Below the pieces are notes generated by a model. That model saw only the letters and a list, made by a program, of their open reading frames with translations, was not told where the DNA came from and did not search any database. Shown here piece by piece: positions 57,201 to 63,816 of a DNA stretch of 64,000 nt. The position numbers and the translations under genes were made by a program. This DNA comes from Chitinophagaceae bacterium (lineage in GTDB: Bacteria; Bacteroidota; Bacteroidia; Chitinophagales; UBA10324), in the NCBI GenBank assembly GCA_016704325.1, contig JADJAG010000008.1, positions 1,178,001-1,242,000 of the forward strand, given 5' to 3'. Position 1 is the first letter of the stretch, and the number at the start of each line of letters is the position of its first letter.

Positions 57201-59322
57201 GGATTATGATGATGATGCTCCTTATCTGGGAGTTATTCGCGGCTGCACTTTTGAATGTGAAACAGTTTGCGCTGGAACTGCTGAAACAATGCTTTCACCG
57301 CATGCAGGCGAGAGAACTTATGCTGCCATAGAGATTAATAACGTAAATAATATTCAGATAGGTGATCCATACGGTGAACAAAACTTAATTATCGTTTATG
57401 ATAATTTTGGTATTAAAAGTTCTGCTTCCGGAATAACAGCATTTAATAATCACATTACTTATTATGAGGGAATAGTGTCGCCAGGTTTTTGTTTCCCGTC
57501 TTGTGATGTACCCTACAATATTTATGCAACTGGGGGAGCACTTGAAAACACGATTATCATTGGAGGTGAGAACGAAAATGAAGGTAACCTGATTGAAAAC
57601 GGCTACTATGGTATCTATGCCCAGAATAACCTGAACGCATATATCAACTATAACACATTTACCAACATGAGTAAGCCGGTATTTGTAACCAAACTGAATT
57701 TACCTGGTGTTTCAAGTGGTCATTCCATTTACATAAGCAATAATTTGATTACGGATTGCCACAGTGGCATAAATGTTACTGCGAATGAGGAGGCTGTTAT
57801 CACAATCAATGAAAATAGTATCCACCTTGTTGAAAGCGACAATACACTTATAGGTCCTACCGGAATAGCGGTTATTGAACCCGCAGGTGAATATCTACCG
57901 AGTGATAATGATGTGGTGATGATCAGCAACAATGATGTTACAGGAGTGCAGACCGGCATATTAATCAATTCTGTAGGCTCTCCCACCACCATTCAGCAAA
58001 ACAATATTGAGTTTGACCTTTTAGCTGAATTTGCAAACTTAAAGGCTTACGGGATTCATGTAATAAAAACTGACGATCTGATAATTTTGGGGAATGAGAA
58101 TATCACTTCATTGGAAGGAGGAGATAAAACGAGGGGTATCCAAGTGGATAACTCTAATAATTATTCTATTCAAAGTAACATTATCAGCAATTGCGGTAGC
58201 GGAATTGTAGCTTATGGTATAGGAACTATTGGTCAGAATACTTATATCACCTGCAACGAAATGTTCGAGTGTATTAAAGGTTTTTCACTCGATGGTGATG
58301 CAAATATCGGGCAACAGGGTGATGCAACACATCCATCGAATAATACGTGGTCGCCTGACAGTTACTACGATGTAAATAATGCGAACGGGGCTTTTCACAC
58401 TTGGTCGGAAAGCGTGAATGGTAACCAGGTTGTTTTTAGAACACTATCAGGCAATATTTTCCAAAATGATAATAATGGCGCAGGAAATGGAGAACCCATT
58501 TTAAACGCATCAGCAACTGGCACAGATGATTGTCCTGAAATTGTAGAACCGCCCATTGAATTCTATGAAGATATTGCAAGAAGCATAGTGAGTTACTCAG
58601 GAGATTCTCTAAAAGCAATGTGGCTAGCAAAGCAAGTATTATTTCATACGTTAAAACGCGATACGACGCTCATTGACAGCAGTGAAATTCTTTCTAATTT
58701 TTATGACACTACACTCACCCAAAATATGGGAAAAATTAGAGAAATCAGAATGCAAATAAGAAGAGGGATTGCCGAAGTTGATCCCGATTATTTTGATGAT
58801 GCTGATTACTCAAATTCTATTCTAATTGCATTGAATGACCTGGATGCAAATCATAAATTGGTAAACACCATTTACCTAAACACGCTGCTTGCAGGCATTA
58901 ACACTTTCACAGAAGAAGAAATCGAGGATTTAGAAACAATTGCAAAAATGTGTTATAGTGGAGGTGGTGAAGCAGCCTATCAGGCAATGGCACTTTTGAG
59001 CTATGCATATCAAACACCTGTTTTTTATGACTGTGAAGACTTAGAATTAAAAGAATCAAACGCATCTAAAACAAATTTTGCTCTTGCATCAGTACATCCA
59101 AATCCTACAACTGGGAGTTTTACTATTGAAAACTACTGCCTTGAAGGACCTCTATATGCAGAACTTCTGAACGAATTTGGTACTGTTGTTCTAATGCAAA
59201 ATATAGCTACCGGGCCATCACAAGTAAATATTTCGATAAACAATTATCCCGCTGGCTTTTATGTACTCCATTTGACTGGATGCAAAACAAGCATGCACCA
59301 ATTAATTATTAAGATTCAATAG
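51229..59322 (+). CDS. Giant secreted multidomain protein with GH-A-like hydrolase, module copy 2
   Basis: 2697 residues from ATG at 51229 (signal MKSPLPAFLIACVFCFQANAQ); a TTG-started frame from 51181 is less likely. Same plan as copy 1: Ser/Thr-rich beta region with SYSGTITLSGS and FPIGAGTAYKPLAIT, two Ig/PKD-like domains (about 615-760, one more than copy 1), and DUF3494-like domain (about 766-944). The GH-A-like domain has LRYPAGSKANVWDWYQGW, acid/base Glu1122 in VELGNEF and nucleophile Glu1252 in VWITEYN. Then come Ig-like domains, beta-helix and an extra helical segment (about 2440-2600) before the T9SS tail (HPNPTTGSFTIEN). It ends 3 bases before the next gene. Confidence 0.82.
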   Translation: MKSPLPAFLIACVFCFQANAQTTYLWNPQGGSTSAKVVSNWKIATCNGSTATYFPGSTDTLVFSNCSAGNATIDTNITVRFVNVKSSYSGTITLSGSNTFTTEKMRVTGGTFSGGSGTINVSSTLSIDGGTFTSTSGTFTLAGNFTKSSGTFNHNNGTVVFKKASSGQPTIAGSSITAAVDFYDVIFDAPDATTLFNINSIYFTVNHSLTISGDEQLFINGDTILMAGSSNLTLSNTSGTGGGTADIKFNSSSTQTITGSTGTDYTKLPNIIIAKSGTLNLSGNIGMGGTTYLDYRSGTISEGSSSFLFYHDNTIKGKMEFYDVEFQGHSSDYYLTDTIVIDNDLLMTGTAVNTVNNGVIKLNKDLTYNNTHSSSIFNTPIEFSNTSIDQAIQGSALARVYKLTINKINGGNVVLTNPTTVIHSLVLEKGFLITDATNLLTLSSSCTVTGGDATTFVKGPVKKVGNSAFVFPIGAGTAYKPLAITQPSSASAAFTAQFFNTVQTQGSEKDSLTYISACEYWSLSQNSGSSSVKVTLSWDENSCDIYTLSTLKVGRWDGSKWNNTGVTTTTGTTSVGTVQTNGNLSSFGYFVIGKRSPALYAYAGSDQEACGTTPVTIGATPVAAGGLTPYIYSWSPEMGLDDSTLSNPEARPGITTTYTLTVTDLDHTVTTDAVQLTIYPGLIANAGFDGPVLTNGNRLLGGYPVVTGGTTPFNYEWSPSTALDDDNIEHPMANPTSEITYTLTITDDNNCEASDNVVVNVMPVDLGAAAEYALLAGGSIIATNEHYAIGKVGSETSLSSSIHATEGTAINTAPVNNALDDVTQAISDIESMTGYATLSSNLSGLTIEPGLYRIINSAVLDGILKLEGDINSSFLIVVNDTFLISSGSQMVLSGILPEQVFIVAEDVIAAGTVDLRGVFLTLENFFADTILCPIQILSIGQIGFDDISVNQSYYKGLNPEITLSVGVFKAFNNDFLGFNGMETTNDYGWSTIDDENRGLPHDFPRLQPGTLRYPAGSKANVWDWYQGWYVESHFNSNPDDKTCPDFCKNTCPDCDYNRITEFKETLFPSGAHALFDINVVYSYPTAPLSVYSGLDDPTYQIMGLKYAQGLGIPLKYVELGNEFYLSGDLTLGKFPEATLYGEAVSFWGAQIKAEFGSNVKIGIVGALSEDKGDLRRHTWNSQLFNPTSTYSGISNCDAVSFHFYPPSGLGSVGIPDVSEMYEFFGNLYQNISCLRNDISKIPPTIPDVWITEYNLDDPKVIIHGTWAQGLWVGVAALMMMEEPRIKLALLHNMFDKGIRGATFKDDNGFSFYNNENEFNFYGDEKTEKWQFTAMGNVMNLLNEVIRNSDQSAQIMFEGQLSTLYPELYGWQFRNSQTGAQQSFIVNMSHNIYKLKVDQLFSVGSYCMYYADNYEVNKATTPMVWIFGDASISGFTSVEAPDIPAPTCIIEESSISANLEIEMKPFSVIKIFGTDPVGYPVITSSASELCTNERAILTASGGTPPYIWSKTGPGNIIEDGDNVCVYLPPDVPGSYSATITVADANLYEDDFDLTLKQSPDIVWAADNEDICAAPIILTVSDFNTTSIISKSWYPDDIYIVVDGSGNATFTGIPIPDPATYLLTMTNADGCADAKPYRITINKTPFYLAGLQNSYSMPCTDKVTIEARGYDNVILPTSAGTYSCSGCPSGFIIPDIDNDSKAILDFSLFSDPAPTTFVISFEYDEDCDYTLSEEVQLHSFSIDPQNPNVCIRNDVTETPVDYNDHGVVLSIAANDAKEAIYSWSTDDPNAVIKGKSTASPQIFPAVTSIPTTTVATVEITLPDGSICTASTNIYAVACTTCTPVVSNYEYATVKSSQLINQFTNTSQVSCTENISNVQQIVINNALIIDQDIAIEGFGTGCSTADPQTSIVFGADATITFAGPYKLTFSNCHLRACDDEMWTGILVDVPGAEIVINAGSIVEDAISAIHAKNGGRFELDNVTFNKNYKHLLVEDYDDDAPYLGVIRGCTFECETVCAGTAETMLSPHAGERTYAAIEINNVNNIQIGDPYGEQNLIIVYDNFGIKSSASGITAFNNHITYYEGIVSPGFCFPSCDVPYNIYATGGALENTIIIGGENENEGNLIENGYYGIYAQNNLNAYINYNTFTNMSKPVFVTKLNLPGVSSGHSIYISNNLITDCHSGINVTANEEAVITINENSIHLVESDNTLIGPTGIAVIEPAGEYLPSDNDVVMISNNDVTGVQTGILINSVGSPTTIQQNNIEFDLLAEFANLKAYGIHVIKTDDLIILGNENITSLEGGDKTRGIQVDNSNNYSIQSNIISNCGSGIVAYGIGTIGQNTYITCNEMFECIKGFSLDGDANIGQQGDATHPSNNTWSPDSYYDVNNANGAFHTWSESVNGNQVVFRTLSGNIFQNDNNGAGNGEPILNASATGTDDCPEIVEPPIEFYEDIARSIVSYSGDSLKAMWLAKQVLFHTLKRDTTLIDSSEILSNFYDTTLTQNMGKIREIRMQIRRGIAEVDPDYFDDADYSNSILIALNDLDANHKLVNTIYLNTLLAGINTFTEEEIEDLETIAKMCYSGGGEAAYQAMALLSYAYQTPVFYDCEDLELKESNASKTNFALASVHPNPTTGSFTIENYCLEGPLYAELLNEFGTVVLMQNIATGPSQVNISINNYPAGFYVLHLTGCKTSMHQLIIKIQ

Positions 59323-59325
59323 GTC

Positions 59326-60816
59326 GTGAAAAGAGCCAGTATATTAATGTCATTGGTGTTCTTAATGTTATGTGCCGTTGCACAAAATAAAGTAAATTTA
59401 TGGATGGGAGGAGAGCATGGAGGTATTGATTTTAATGGAGACTCTGCTGTTTCCTTGTATAGGCCAGATAATAGTATAGTATGGAGAACTTCTGCAAGTA
59501 TTTGTGATTCAGGTGGAAATTTATTATTCTATACCAATGGATTTCAGGTTTTTAACCGAAACTTTGAATTGATGGAAAATGGAGACAGCTTGAACATTGG
59601 AGATTATATCACATTTGGATATGACTTGCTTGCGTTACCAGATGCTGCACTGATCATATCGTTTCCCGAAAATTCCAATAAATATTATTTATTTCATTTC
59701 GATAACAACTATAATGAGATTGACTTTCAATCCTGGCTTTTTCCCAATCACTTGTTTTATTGTGTTATAGATATGTCACTGGATGGAGGATTAGGAGGAA
59801 TTGAACAGGATACTAAAGACAAATTGGTTTTAACTGACACCCTTTGCATGTTTGGAATGCAGGCGGTAAAACACGGCAATGGTCGTGATTGGTGGTTACT
59901 TTTTCATGAATATGGAACAAATAGCTTTTACAAATTTTTGATTGATAAATACGGCATTCACGGACCTTTTAAGCAGGGAATTGGTAACATCTATAAATTG
60001 GTAAATGCGCAAGTAAGTAGCCCAATGAAATTCAGCACTGATGGCAATTTGTTTGTCCATCAATCAAGAGATTCAAATATCGTTGAACTGTTTGATTTTA
60101 ACAGGTGCTCAGGGGAATTGAGTAATTATCGCACCTTTCAAATCAATGAAGATTGGGTTCCCGTGAGAGGAATGTCAATTTCTCCTTCTGATAGATACTT
60201 GTACGCAAGTTCAAATTTTAAGGAAATTCTTCAGTTTGATTTACAAGCCCCGGACATTTTTCAAAGTAGAACTGTAATAGGAACAGATGATGGTATAGGA
60301 GATCCTTTTGCTGCTAATTACTATTTGCATCAGTTAGGCCCTGATGGAAAAATTTATGTTACCAGCTATGATGGTGTTTACTCTATTCATGTAATTAATG
60401 AGCCTGATTCAGGAGGCTTAGCCAGCAATTTTGTGCAAAGGGGATTTGAACTAGTAGATGGATCATCGTGGTGGGGGGGTACTCCTAATATTCCAAACTA
60501 TTCATTAGGCCCCTTGCAGGGCAGCGAATGCGACACACTCACTGCAATTTCAAATCAGCCCCAATCTGTTTTGACTTACGGTCTCTATCCAAACCCATGC
60601 TTCAACTCAGCACAATTAAGCATCAGTGGTGCAACAGATAAAGCAGAAATATTTCTGTACAATATTTTTGGGCAGTTGCTTTATAAAATAACAGCATTTC
60701 CCAGTAACAATTTTATTCACACTCAATTGCCGGTGCGAGATCTTGTAGCGGGAATTTATCTTGTAAAGGTGAGTATGGGTAAAAAGGAAATCTCGCAGAA
60801 ATTAGTGAAGAGGTAG
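59326..60816 (+). CDS. Secreted propeller-like T9SS protein, module copy 2
   Basis: 496 residues, starting with GTG 3 bases after the giant gene stop; signal peptide KRASILMSLVFLMLCAVAQ. Matching blocks with copy 1 include ASICDSGGNLLFYTNGFQVF, MQAVKHGNGRDWWLLFHEYG, KFLIDKYGIHGPFKQGIG, MSISPSDRYLYASSNFKEIL and SECDTLTAISNQ. The T9SS tail is YGLYPNPCFNSAQLSIS ... SQKLVKR. Blades are of the PQQ/WD-like type without enzyme residues. Inference: it functions with the giant protein at the cell surface or outside. Confidence 0.8.
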   Translation: MKRASILMSLVFLMLCAVAQNKVNLWMGGEHGGIDFNGDSAVSLYRPDNSIVWRTSASICDSGGNLLFYTNGFQVFNRNFELMENGDSLNIGDYITFGYDLLALPDAALIISFPENSNKYYLFHFDNNYNEIDFQSWLFPNHLFYCVIDMSLDGGLGGIEQDTKDKLVLTDTLCMFGMQAVKHGNGRDWWLLFHEYGTNSFYKFLIDKYGIHGPFKQGIGNIYKLVNAQVSSPMKFSTDGNLFVHQSRDSNIVELFDFNRCSGELSNYRTFQINEDWVPVRGMSISPSDRYLYASSNFKEILQFDLQAPDIFQSRTVIGTDDGIGDPFAANYYLHQLGPDGKIYVTSYDGVYSIHVINEPDSGGLASNFVQRGFELVDGSSWWGGTPNIPNYSLGPLQGSECDTLTAISNQPQSVLTYGLYPNPCFNSAQLSISGATDKAEIFLYNIFGQLLYKITAFPSNNFIHTQLPVRDLVAGIYLVKVSMGKKEISQKLVKR

Positions 60817-61123
60817 CCAGATATTTTTCATGTATAACGCTTTTAATTGGGCATTCCCATTCGGGTCGGGCTTTACGTTGCAATCTTTTTGTTTTTAGTT
60901 ACAGGAATTGGACAAAACGGATTTCCACTGCAATCCCTAATGCAGATCTCGTCTCTTTTAATAGGCAATCGTGAAAAAAATTATTCGCATTTTTATAGGA
61001 GGCGCGTGTAATGGCTATAGCTTGAAAACCTATTCTGGCGCAAGTTCCAGCAGTAAAGACTTATTTTTTAGAAAAAGAAATGTAAGCAATATTTTACCTG
61101 ATCCAGCAGGTTTTTCAACCACT
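60817..61123. other. Intergenic stretch after the module, no supported gene
   Basis: A short GTG-started frame (60971-61156) exists but its composition is unconvincing and it runs into the structured leader. Nothing else recognised. Confidence 0.35.
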
Positions 61124-61261
61124 TTTATTTCCGCAAAGATATCCCTTCACTCATGATGGCCGTCAAGAGCAAGACAGGTCATGATAGATTTGTATTGCTG
61201 ATGGCATCATGACTCTTGACAGCCATCGCTTGCGCCTGATGGTGGTGCGGAAAAAAAGCTT
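61124..61261 (+). promoter_or_regulatory. Structured leader L1 before the DUF6943-like gene
   Basis: Nested inverted repeats: outer TTCCGCA (61129) / TGCGGAA (61246), middle 61155-61169 / 61213-61227 (14 of 15 paired, GATGGCCGTCAAGAG type), inner GTCATGAT (61178) / ATCATGAC (61206). It ends GCGGAAAAAAAGCTT just before the ATG. A similar plan precedes the RadC-like gene. Likely an RNA structure or a mobile insertion hot spot (inference). Confidence 0.5.
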
Positions 61262-61681
61262 ATGAAAAACCGCATCACCTGTTACTCAGCCGGACAACAA
61301 CTTCCGGGCATTCATTTCTTTATCCTCTCCAAAGGGCTCAACGCTGGAAAACCTTTGGATGCTGCCTGTCCCAACTGCTTTGTCTTTTCCTGCAAGTCAG
61401 AAGAAGAAAGGGATAAATACTTCTGGATCTGCTACGGCCTGTGGCAGTCAAATCATTTCAGGGTTCACTTAGTGGGTTCTGTTATTCCTTTCCTTAGAAA
61501 AAGTGAACTGGTAATGCTTGTTGATCAGGCTGATTCCATTGTCCGGTTTGAAGGAGATAAATTCTGGAACCAGGTTAGATTGCTTTCAGAGTTTCATGAA
61601 ATGAGCAATCGGGTTAAAAATCATTTAGCCCGTCTGGAAATGACCAAACGGGCTGCCGTTGCAAAAATCATTGCACTGTAA
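61262..61681 (+). CDS. DUF6943-like protein
   Basis: 139 residues. The block FFILSKGLNAGKPLDAACPNCFVF, followed by FWICYGLWQSNHFRVHLVGSVIPFLRKSELVMLV, resembles the DUF6943 family, which is carried by Bacteroidota mobile elements close to RadC-like genes. Two Cys in PNCFVFSC may be functional. Unknown role; I am moderately sure of the family. A 138-bp structured leader precedes it. Confidence 0.68.
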   Translation: MKNRITCYSAGQQLPGIHFFILSKGLNAGKPLDAACPNCFVFSCKSEEERDKYFWICYGLWQSNHFRVHLVGSVIPFLRKSELVMLVDQADSIVRFEGDKFWNQVRLLSEFHEMSNRVKNHLARLEMTKRAAVAKIIAL

Positions 61682-61780
61682 CGTTCGGTTACTTTTTTAT
61701 TCAGAGGTCAGAAAATCTGACCTCTGATAATTTTTTTCTTTATGTTCTACTTTTTCTTCTAACTCTATTATTGCTGCCTT

Positions 61781-61810
61781 GCTGAAAATGTATCTGGGCA
61801 TGGGTTTGAA
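61781..61810 (+). repeat. Element leader repeat, copy 2
   Basis: Begins GCTGAAAATGTATCTGGGCA and continues TGGGTTTGAA, matching copies at 40768 and 62520. It lies between the DUF6943-like gene and leader L2. Confidence 0.65.
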
Positions 61811-61862
61811 GGATATTGATGAACCGGTAATGAAATGTTTTTTTGTAGATAGTTTCACGACT

Positions 61863-61977
61863 TTTTATTCGGCAAAGATAGCCCCGCCCTCTTGTTTTCA
61901 GTAAAGACCAAGGCGAGCGCACTGTTGTGCGGTCTTGACAGAAACCCTTTCACCTGCTGAAGGGGCCGAAAAAAGCC
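61863..61977 (+). promoter_or_regulatory. Structured leader L2 before the RadC-like gene
   Basis: Outer ends TTCGGC (61868) / GCCGAA (61965), with CAAAGATA directly after the first arm as in L1. Inner hairpin AAGACC (61904) / GGTCTT (61931) encloses GCAC/GTGC. It ends GCCGAAAAAAGCC before the ATG. Architecture repeats that of L1 with a different inner hairpin. Confidence 0.5.
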
Positions 61978-62472
61978 ATGAAACTAAAACCAGCACAACA
62001 ACTTGCACTTTACCGGCAGCTTACAAAGTCTGCTTCACTTTCTGAAGTCCAGATGAGTTACAAAACGAAAGTAAAACCCTCTGAACTGGAATGCATCACT
62101 TCTTCCAGGGATTCTTATGACATCCTGAAGGAAGTTTACAGTGATGACCAGATTGAATATGTTGAACAGTTTACGATCCTATTACTGAACAGGGCAAACA
62201 AAGTGCTTGGGTGGGTGAAAGTATCGCAAGGTGGCATTACGGGCACCATAGCCGATCCACGCATTATCTTCCAGGCAGCACTGTTATCCAATGCCACCAG
62301 CATCATATTAAGCCACAACCACCCAAGCGGAAATAAGAAACCCAGTGCACAGGACATTGATCTTACAAGGAAAGTAAAAGAAGGAGGGAAAGTACTTGAC
62401 ATTTTAATACTTGACCACCTGATCATAACTACCGATGGGTATTATTCTTTTGCTGATGAAGGGATCATTTAA
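61978..62472 (+). CDS. RadC-like JAB/MPN-domain protein
   Basis: 164 residues. The JAMM metal site is intact: His113-x-His115 in LSHNHPSG, with Ser123 and Asp126 in SAQDIDLT, giving the H-x-H-P-x6-S-x2-D pattern. LGWVKVSQGGITGTIADPRIIFQAALLSNA is the usual RadC core. It is shorter than chromosomal RadC, without the N-terminal HhH region, as is common for element-borne copies. Known: role in DNA repair is not established; they recur on mobile elements, possibly in conjugation or defence against host systems. Confidence 0.88.
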   Translation: MKLKPAQQLALYRQLTKSASLSEVQMSYKTKVKPSELECITSSRDSYDILKEVYSDDQIEYVEQFTILLLNRANKVLGWVKVSQGGITGTIADPRIIFQAALLSNATSIILSHNHPSGNKKPSAQDIDLTRKVKEGGKVLDILILDHLIITTDGYYSFADEGII

Positions 62473-62519
62473 AATCCCTAATCAGTTTTATTTCTTACGA
62501 AATAATTGTCTTGCTTCCT

Positions 62520-62549
62520 GCTGAAAATATATCCGGGAGCGGGTTTGAG
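62520..62549 (+). repeat. Element leader repeat, copy 3
   Basis: Begins GCTGAAAATATATCCGGGAG and continues CGGGTTTGAG. Same position relative to a following low-complexity region as copies 1 and 2 relative to genes. Confidence 0.6.
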
Positions 62550-62866
62550 GCAGGTTTCTTTACGAAATAAATGGAAGAAACAACAACTAAATGTCTTTCA
62601 ATCAGGAAACGAACAACGGAAAAAGTACTTCTTTCGAGAAAAAAAGGAGATCGTTTCGTTTTTCAATACGATTTATGAAGTAAATCTTTGATCAATGTAG
62701 GATTGTGTCGTTCTAATAACCCTACCTGAATTGCTTTGAAAACAAGCGGGATCAGGCTTTTTGGAAGCCTGATATTTCTTTCAGTTCATGGTATGCTCAA
62801 TCCCGCTTCAATAAAAAGGCGGGATACTCGATCAACCATGAAAAAATAGCGGTTTATGGATAAGAG

Positions 62867-63259
62867 TTGAAAAAATTAGTTTCATATGAAAAAAAGGAAA
62901 TGGAAGTGGTTTATACCGCTTTAATAAACAAACCAGCGATTAAAGAAGTAAAACACTTTGCAATTTACCGCAGCTTTATTGGAAAAAGTAAGCAGAACGA
63001 AGAAAAAGTACTTTGGAAGTTATCGGAAGTTCACTGGAAAATGATACGCCTTGTAAGTTATCGGAACTTCATTGGAAAAGGAAGGCAAAACGAAGAAAAA
63101 GTGCTTTGGAAGTCACCGGAACTTCATTGGAAAAGTAAGGCAATACGAGGAAAAAGTGCTTTGGAAGTCACAGGAAATTCTTTGGGAAAAATAAGTAGAA
63201 CGATGAAAAAGTGTTTTGTAAGTTCTTTAAGCCAAAACAAGCGTATTAAAAAGGACTGA
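62867..63259 (+). CDS. Doubtful repeat-encoded Lys-rich frame
   Basis: A 130-residue TTG-started frame built mostly from translated DNA repeats (QNEEKVLWK...HWK). No domain, signal or homologous feel; the neighbouring leader and lack of a clear ribosome site make a real protein doubtful. Listed because it is the only frame over the 394-bp stretch after the RadC-like gene. Confidence 0.2.
   Translation: MKKLVSYEKKEMEVVYTALINKPAIKEVKHFAIYRSFIGKSKQNEEKVLWKLSEVHWKMIRLVSYRNFIGKGRQNEEKVLWKSPELHWKSKAIRGKSALEVTGNSLGKISRTMKKCFVSSLSQNKRIKKD
62970..63235 (+). repeat. Degenerate 55-bp tandem repeats
   Basis: The unit CGAAGAAAAAGTGCTTTGGAAGTCACCGGAACTTCATTGG type recurs with starts at 62998, 63091, 63146 and 63201. 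The last three are exactly 55 bases apart; the first interval is 93 because of a 38-base insertion or partial unit. Identity decays to the right. There are no spacers of constant length, so it is not a CRISPR. Confidence 0.7.
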
Positions 63260-63365
63260 TTTACTTATGAAAAACTATCTGCAAGCTGATCACTTCCAGG
63301 CAAAGTATTAAAGTGAGAACAGACTAAGTCAAATTTACAATCACTTTGAATGGCTTACCGTAATG

Positions 63366-63383
63366 TACTTCGCCGGCGAAGTA
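63366..63383. repeat. 18-bp perfect palindrome
   Basis: TACTTCGCCGGCGAAGTA. It heads a 450-bp region rich in inverted repeats (CACCGGT/ACCGGTG follows at once) and lacking genes. Confidence 0.6.
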
Positions 63384-63450
63384 ATTTGTACCACCGGTCA
63401 CCGTAACCGGTGAAACTACTTTTGCGCCGGTTTATGCGGACACTGAAGCA

Positions 63451-63739
63451 CCGCAGAAGCGAAAAAAATCGGTAAAAGCCATGGAAATTAGATTTCGGCG
63501 GTTCGGTGCGGAGATCATTGGTTACCGGTGCGAAAAACCGGCAGTTTAGGTACGGGTTTTGAAATCACTTCTATGCTAGAAGCGATTGAAAAACTGGTAC
63601 CAGGACCGCTAAAATTGGTTTTACGCGCTTTAAAGTAGTGTATGGCTCCGTGATTAAGGATAAAATCCGCAGAAGAACCATAAAAGCGTTTTTACGGTCC
63701 GGTGTGGCAATTATTGGTTTCCTTGCCGGAAAACCGGCA
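63451..63739 (+). repeat. Imperfect direct repeats rich in CCGG palindromes
   Basis: Copy X (63451-63543) and copy Y (63667-63739) share the order CCGCAGAAG, TAAAAGC, CGGT.CGGTG.GG, ATTATTGGTT and GAAAAACCGGCA with gaps. There is no reading frame. Located between the element cargo and the recombinase gene, where plasmid- or transfer-like origins or arm sites may sit; no origin motif can be named. Confidence 0.5.
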
Positions 63740-63760
63740 TCCATTAAATCACCTTAAATA

Positions 63761-63787
63761 CTTTGCTTTCAATTTCTGAAAGCAAAG
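63761..63787 (-). terminator. Hairpin downstream of the recombinase gene
   Basis: Stem CTTTGCTTTCA / TGAAAGCAAAG (11 bp, 5-base loop), 30 bases past the recombinase stop. A second hairpin AGCTTTCA / TGAAAGCT overlaps the stop codon (63797-63818). Terminator role inferred from position. Confidence 0.5.
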
Positions 63788-63816
63788 TGCATCAAAAGCT
63801 TTCAAAGAAGTGAAAG

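Noticed and set aside
60971..61156. 61-residue GTG-started frame before leader L1
   Set aside because: Composition is poor, no family resemblance, and it extends into the leader inverted repeats.
62506..62691. 61-residue frame after the RadC-like gene
   Set aside because: It overlaps leader repeat copy 3, has no domain, and its Lys/Gln-rich composition reflects the A-rich DNA.
62970..63235. Possible CRISPR array
   Set aside because: Units are 55-bp adjoining and degenerate, without unique spacers; no cas genes in the window.
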